Of a stretch of 10,117 nt of DNA, positions 6,852-10,117 are shown one piece after another. A program made the translations under genes and the position numbers. Source of the stretch: Microthrixaceae bacterium (GTDB lineage Bacteria; Actinomycetota; Acidimicrobiia; Acidimicrobiales; Acidimicrobilacustridaceae); contig JAHFUU010000045.1 of NCBI GenBank assembly GCA_023264915.1, positions 1 to 10,117 of the forward strand, written 5' to 3'. Each line of letters begins with the position of its first letter. Within the stretch, counting starts at the first letter, position 1. Under the pieces are notes generated by a model, which made no database searches, was not told where the DNA came from, and worked only from the letters and a program-made list of their open reading frames with translations.

Positions 6852-6937
6852 CGTGAGGCCTGCTCGCTGCCGCTCGCGGTTTCCACGAGCAGCCCGACGA
6901 TGCGAGCCAGGTGCCCCGTCGAGCGAGCCGCCTCACG
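6852..6937 (-). other. Candidate structured RNA, three-way junction, in the operon leader
   Basis: The segment can fold as three helices meeting with a single unpaired base. P1 pairs 6930-6937 with 6852-6859 and 6922-6928 with 6862-6868 (15 bp, one small internal loop). P2 pairs 6917-6921 with 6895-6899, with a G-U pair and more pairs beyond a mismatch. P3 pairs 6883-6893 with 6869-6879, 11 bp closing an AAA loop. In the minus-strand RNA P3 is unbroken with two G-U pairs, and P2 gains one. In the plus-strand RNA the same places are C-A mismatches. That strand bias points to a transcript running towards the redox operon. It matches no riboswitch I know. GC-rich DNA gives many chance stems, so this is a candidate only. 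Confidence 0.4.
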
Positions 6938-6983
6938 GATGGCCGGGTGACATCCGATCCCAAGAGAAACACGGGGCGCGATC

Positions 6984-7011
6984 TTGTTTCAGTGGCCCAT
7001 AGAGGTATCGT
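6984..7011 (+). promoter_or_regulatory. Possible promoter for the S15 hydrolase gene
   Basis: TTGTTT (6984-6989) and TATCGT (7006-7011) are spaced by 16 bp and resemble -35 and -10 boxes. A start near 7018 would give a leader of about 160 nt. The match is partial and no other support exists. The 6938-7175 stretch otherwise contains only small hairpins and no gene I can support. Confidence 0.25.
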
Positions 7012-7026
7012 TGTCCCTTCGGACAA
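7011..7026. other. Perfect 6-bp inverted repeat in divergent region
   Basis: TTGTCC and GGACAA flank a CTTC centre. It overlaps the end of the proposed -10 box, so it could be an operator or a leader hairpin of the hydrolase mRNA. It is short enough that chance is possible. Confidence 0.35.
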
Positions 7027-7175
7027 GGTGGTCACCGAACGCGGTGCCCCGCAGGGACCGAGGCACGTACCGAACCGACCGGGGCGGCGGGGATGCGCAT
7101 CTGGTTGAGTCCGGAGCCATCGGCTCGTGCCGTGCACACCGAAGGCCCTGATCACCAGACAGCGGTAGGAGGATC

Positions 7176-10117
7176 ATGCGCACGCATCGTGTTGGGGTTG
7201 GTACTGCTCTGGTGCTCGTGCTCGTCATGCTGGTCGCGGACCTCTCCGTCTCGGTCGCGCCTGCTGTAGCTGCCGGCGGAGGCACGGTCGACCTGACAGG
7301 TGCCAGCCCGGCATCGTTCGCCGTCAACCCCGGGGTTGAGCAGCTCACGGTCACTGGCGCAGCCGCGCGCAGTCCCCTGACGCTGGTGAACGCATCCCTC
7401 GAGCGCATCGTCACGCTCTACACCGACGATCGCGGTCAGCTCGTGGTCCAGTACGTGCCCAACAACTTCCTCGTCTTCGATCCGCAGTCCCAAGGTGTGC
7501 TGCCCACCCTCGACGGCACGACTCTTCGCCCGGGGACCTACCGGGTGGTCAGCGAGGGCGTACCCGGCGAACCCTTCAGCGGCACCCTGGAGGCGAGCGA
7601 TCCGATCACCGTGTGGGGGATCGGAGACGGCAAGGACCCACAGCTCTACTCCAGCCAGACCCTCAAGTCCGTGGCGAGCAACGTGACCGGTGGGGTGCAA
7701 CCAGGCGGCACCGACGAGGACGGCTACAGCTACCTCGAGACCCGGGACGGCACGAAGCTGTCTGCCAACGTGCGCCTTCCCGACCCCGACCTCTACGGCC
7801 CCGGCCCGTACCCGACGGTGATCCAGTACTCGGGCTATGCGCCGTCCCAGCCGGGCACGCCGACCGGGCCTGATGCCGGTGGCATGCTGGCGAACTTCCT
7901 CGGCTTCGCGTACGTGGGGGTGAACATACGCGGGAGCGGGTGCTCGGGCGGCGTCTTCGACGCGTTCGACTCCGCACAAGCTGCCGATGGCTATGACGTG
8001 GTCGAGACTGTTGCCCGCCAGCCTTGGGCGAAGAACGGCAAGGTCGGCATGATGGGCATCTCGTTCTCGGGCATCACCCAGCTCTATGTGGCTGCCACCC
8101 GCCCTCCGAGCCTGGCCGCCATCACTCCCCTGTCGGTGATCGAGGACCCGTGGTACCAGCAGTGGCCGGGCGGCATCTACAACCGCGGCTTCACGCAGCA
8201 ATGGCTTGCTCAGCGCGATGACGAATCAGCTGGTGGTGCCCTATGGGTGAAGAACCGAATCGCCAGTGGTGACGCCATCTGCTCGTCGAACCTGCGGATC
8301 CGCACCCAGGCCATCCCGTTCGAGGCGTTCGCCCGTTCACTGGAACGCCGACCCGCCGATGCGGACTCTCGCAACATCTCGCTGAAGGCGCGAGACATCG
8401 AGGTGCCCGTGTACCTCACCGGTGCCTGGCAGGACGAGCAGACCGGGTCGCGCTTCGGGTTGATGCTCGACGACTTCGTGTCAGTGCCGTCGTCGAAGCG
8501 GAAGCTCACCATGTTCAACGGGCACCATCCCGACGGGTTCTCGCCGCTGGTGATGACGAGGTGGTTCGAGTTCCTCTCCTTCTACGTGGACCGTGCGGTG
8601 CCCAAGGTGAACCCGCTGGTGCGACTCTTCGCGCCGGCCCAGCTCGCATCCACCTTCGGCGTTCCCGGTCTCGGGTTCGAGCCCGACCGGTTCCTCGCCG
8701 CGGACGGGACCACTCCGATCGGTGGCAGCTACGAGGGGGCCCTGGCGGCCTATGAGTCCGAAGCCCCAGTGCGGACCCTGTGGGAAGTCGGTGCCAGCCC
8801 GGACTTCCCTGACTATCCGGGCGCCCATCGTCAACGGTTCGACATGACCTTCCCGTCATGGCCGCCGCCTGACGCCAGTCCCCGAACCTTCTACTTCGGA
8901 GCCAACGGCACCCTGACCGAGGGCGGCAACGGGCCGATCGGCCCGTCCATCTCCGGCGGGCAGGTGGCAGGCTCGGCAGTGAAGGGCATCGACCGCTTCC
9001 AGTTCGACCCTGCCGTGCTCGGCACCAACTACTCCACGGGCGGTGATCACGGGGCGGTCTCCTACACCAATGACTGGAAGGTCACCCAAGGCGGCAGGGG
9101 CCTTGCCTATGAGACCGGACCGCTTGCCGAGGACTTGATCGTCGCCGGCGAGGGTTACGTCGACCTGTGGTTCCGATCCACCGGAACCGACGCGCCCCTC
9201 GAGGTCGTCCTTTCAGAGGTCTACGCGCAGCCCGATCCCAACGGTGCCCAAGAGGTGCGTGTCCAGCATGGCTTGCTCCGCGCGGGTTACCGAACGCTCG
9301 ACCCGAACCGCAGTCACGGCACGCAGATCGATCACCTCTACTACGCACAGAACTACCAACCTTTGGTTCCGGGCGAGCTCGTCAACGTGAAGGTCCCGCT
9401 CTATTCGGTCGCACACCCGTTCCGGGCCGGAAGCCGCATGCGGATCGAGATCAACACGCCTGGCGGGGACTCAGCCTTGTGGAACTTCGAGTCTGACACC
9501 TTCGGGGCAACCACCCACGACATCGCCTGGGGCGGGAACATGGCTTCCGCTCTCGTGCTACCCGTGCTGCCCTCGAACGCGCCGAACCGATCGATCCCCG
9601 CGCAGTTCCGGGACCAGTCAGCCCGACCCGCTTGCGATGCGCTACGAGGGCAGCCGTGCCGGAAGTACCAGGCGATGGTCAACGAGACGTTGCCCCCGGT
9701 GATCGGCGACTTCGTCCCCGTGCCACCCGAGCGGCTCCTGGAGACTCGTGACCTTCCCCAGATCGGCTACAGCGGGCCCAAGCCCGCCGCCGGGCAGATC
9801 ATCGAGCTCGACGTGACCGGCGTGGGTTCGGCCAAGGTCCCCGACGACGCCGAAGCGGTGGTCCTCAACGTCACCGGCACCGCCGCCACCGACGACGGGC
9901 ACGTCACCGTCTACCCCTGCGGCTCGCCCAGGCCCATGGCGTCCAACCTCAACCTCACCAAGGGCGAGACGAAGCCCAACCTGGTCGTGGTCGGCATCGG
10001 CACCGGAGGCAAGGTCTGCCTGTACACCCACAGCGGGACCGACCTCATCGCCGACATCAACGGCTGGTTCCCCGCCGGGTCGTCGTTCAACCCGGTCACA
10101 CCCGAGCGGCTCCTGGA
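7176..10117 (+). CDS. Secreted S15/CocE-type serine hydrolase with C-terminal surface repeats (3' end outside window)
   Basis: The first 980 codons are present, open to the right edge. An N-terminal signal peptide (basic start, hydrophobic 11-20, likely cut after Ala32 in PAVAA) predicts export. Residues about 35-175 form a beta-rich N-terminal part not recognised. The alpha/beta-hydrolase domain runs from about 184. The nucleophile is Ser296 in GISFSG, Asp420 (GAWQDE) and His450 or 451 (NGHHPDG) complete the triad, and RGSGCSGG is a family-typical loop. A PepX_C/jelly-roll domain lies at about 640-795. Family members cleave X-Pro dipeptides, acyl esters or amides; the substrate here is unknown. 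A 125-residue repeat follows from residue 846 and a second copy begins at 971. The ATG has TAGGAGGA with only a short 3-nt gap. Its promoter region is shared with the divergent redox operon. Confidence 0.93.
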   Translation, partial: MRTHRVGVGTALVLVLVMLVADLSVSVAPAVAAGGGTVDLTGASPASFAVNPGVEQLTVTGAAARSPLTLVNASLERIVTLYTDDRGQLVVQYVPNNFLVFDPQSQGVLPTLDGTTLRPGTYRVVSEGVPGEPFSGTLEASDPITVWGIGDGKDPQLYSSQTLKSVASNVTGGVQPGGTDEDGYSYLETRDGTKLSANVRLPDPDLYGPGPYPTVIQYSGYAPSQPGTPTGPDAGGMLANFLGFAYVGVNIRGSGCSGGVFDAFDSAQAADGYDVVETVARQPWAKNGKVGMMGISFSGITQLYVAATRPPSLAAITPLSVIEDPWYQQWPGGIYNRGFTQQWLAQRDDESAGGALWVKNRIASGDAICSSNLRIRTQAIPFEAFARSLERRPADADSRNISLKARDIEVPVYLTGAWQDEQTGSRFGLMLDDFVSVPSSKRKLTMFNGHHPDGFSPLVMTRWFEFLSFYVDRAVPKVNPLVRLFAPAQLASTFGVPGLGFEPDRFLAADGTTPIGGSYEGALAAYESEAPVRTLWEVGASPDFPDYPGAHRQRFDMTFPSWPPPDASPRTFYFGANGTLTEGGNGPIGPSISGGQVAGSAVKGIDRFQFDPAVLGTNYSTGGDHGAVSYTNDWKVTQGGRGLAYETGPLAEDLIVAGEGYVDLWFRSTGTDAPLEVVLSEVYAQPDPNGAQEVRVQHGLLRAGYRTLDPNRSHGTQIDHLYYAQNYQPLVPGELVNVKVPLYSVAHPFRAGSRMRIEINTPGGDSALWNFESDTFGATTHDIAWGGNMASALVLPVLPSNAPNRSIPAQFRDQSARPACDALRGQPCRKYQAMVNETLPPVIGDFVPVPPERLLETRDLPQIGYSGPKPAAGQIIELDVTGVGSAKVPDDAEAVVLNVTGTAATDDGHVTVYPCGSPRPMASNLNLTKGETKPNLVVVGIGTGGKVCLYTHSGTDLIADINGWFPAGSSFNPVTPERLL
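9711..10085 (+). repeat. First full copy of a 125-residue surface repeat (PERLLETR...NGWFP)
   Basis: Residues 846-970 of the hydrolase run from FVPVPPERLLETR through VTVYPCGSP and KVCLYT to DINGWFP. The next copy starts at residue 971 with FNPVTPERLLE. The two copies share an identical 17-nt stretch, at 9726-9742 and 10101-10117, exactly 375 nt apart. Cys915 and Cys948 probably form a disulfide. Repeats of this kind recur on secreted actinobacterial proteins and may bind the cell wall or carbohydrate; the function is not known to me. Confidence 0.8.

Noticed and set aside
6852..6937. Naming the leader element a molybdenum-cofactor riboswitch
   Set aside because: The genomic position would suit it, but I do not see a consensus I can match to that motif, so no name is given.
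6812..6988. A 58-codon minus-strand open frame whose stop overlaps the ATG at 6815
   Set aside because: Part of it looks protein-like (HPAIREAAR, then LARIVGLLVETASG), but it has no good start codon, no ribosome binding site and no family I recognise. It overlaps the candidate RNA structure. It could be the remnant of a lost regulator.
6990..7026. A minus-strand promoter (TTGTCC, 17 bp, TCTATG) for the redox operon
   Set aside because: The spacing is right but the -10 box matches only three of six positions, so it is not listed as a feature.

Overview
The window is GC-rich with tightly packed, overlapping genes. It looks like a chromosomal stretch from a high-GC actinobacterium. The best clue to the lineage is the C-terminal 'PERLLETR...YPCG...NGWFP' repeat of the last gene, which I associate with secreted proteins of Acidimicrobiia-type actinobacteria. 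That placement is from memory and is moderate, not proven.

Layout. (1) 1-278, plus strand: the last part of an ABC-type ATPase with a degenerate signature motif. (2) 362-1171, plus: a complete classical short-chain dehydrogenase. (3) 1216-6668, minus: a compact run of six co-directional genes, read from right to left. These are a membrane cytochrome b-like subunit with a Cys-rich tail, a nitrate-reductase-type molybdopterin oxidoreductase, a ferredoxin with four [4Fe-4S] sites, a Tat-exported Rieske protein, a 90-residue membrane protein and an HPP-family membrane protein. Four of the five junctions overlap (TGATG, ATGA, ATGA, 11 nt), so this is almost certainly one transcription and translation unit. 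It converges on the dehydrogenase gene. (4) 6669-7175: a roughly 500-bp divergent regulatory region. It holds a 75-nt-period direct repeat, an 86-nt element that can fold as a near-perfect three-way junction (with G-U pairs only in the minus-strand RNA), further hairpins and a possible plus-strand promoter. (5) 7176 to the right edge, plus: a large secreted S15/CocE-type serine hydrolase followed by 125-residue surface repeats, cut by the window.

How the genes may work together. The six-gene unit reads as a molybdenum oxidoreductase module joined to the membrane quinone pool. The cytochrome b-like protein would handle quinol or quinone, the poly-[4Fe-4S] protein would carry electrons to the cytoplasmic Mo subunit, and the Rieske protein would act on the outer face. 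Motifs in the Mo subunit (Cys-Met at the Mo-ligand position, GGRE-x-G) favour nitrate reductase over formate dehydrogenase. Some HPP proteins carry nitrite, so a nitrate/nitrite role is coherent. The substrate is still inferred, because no nitrite reductase, NarJ-like chaperone or cofactor gene lies in the window. The flanking ABC, dehydrogenase and hydrolase genes show no evident functional tie to the module.
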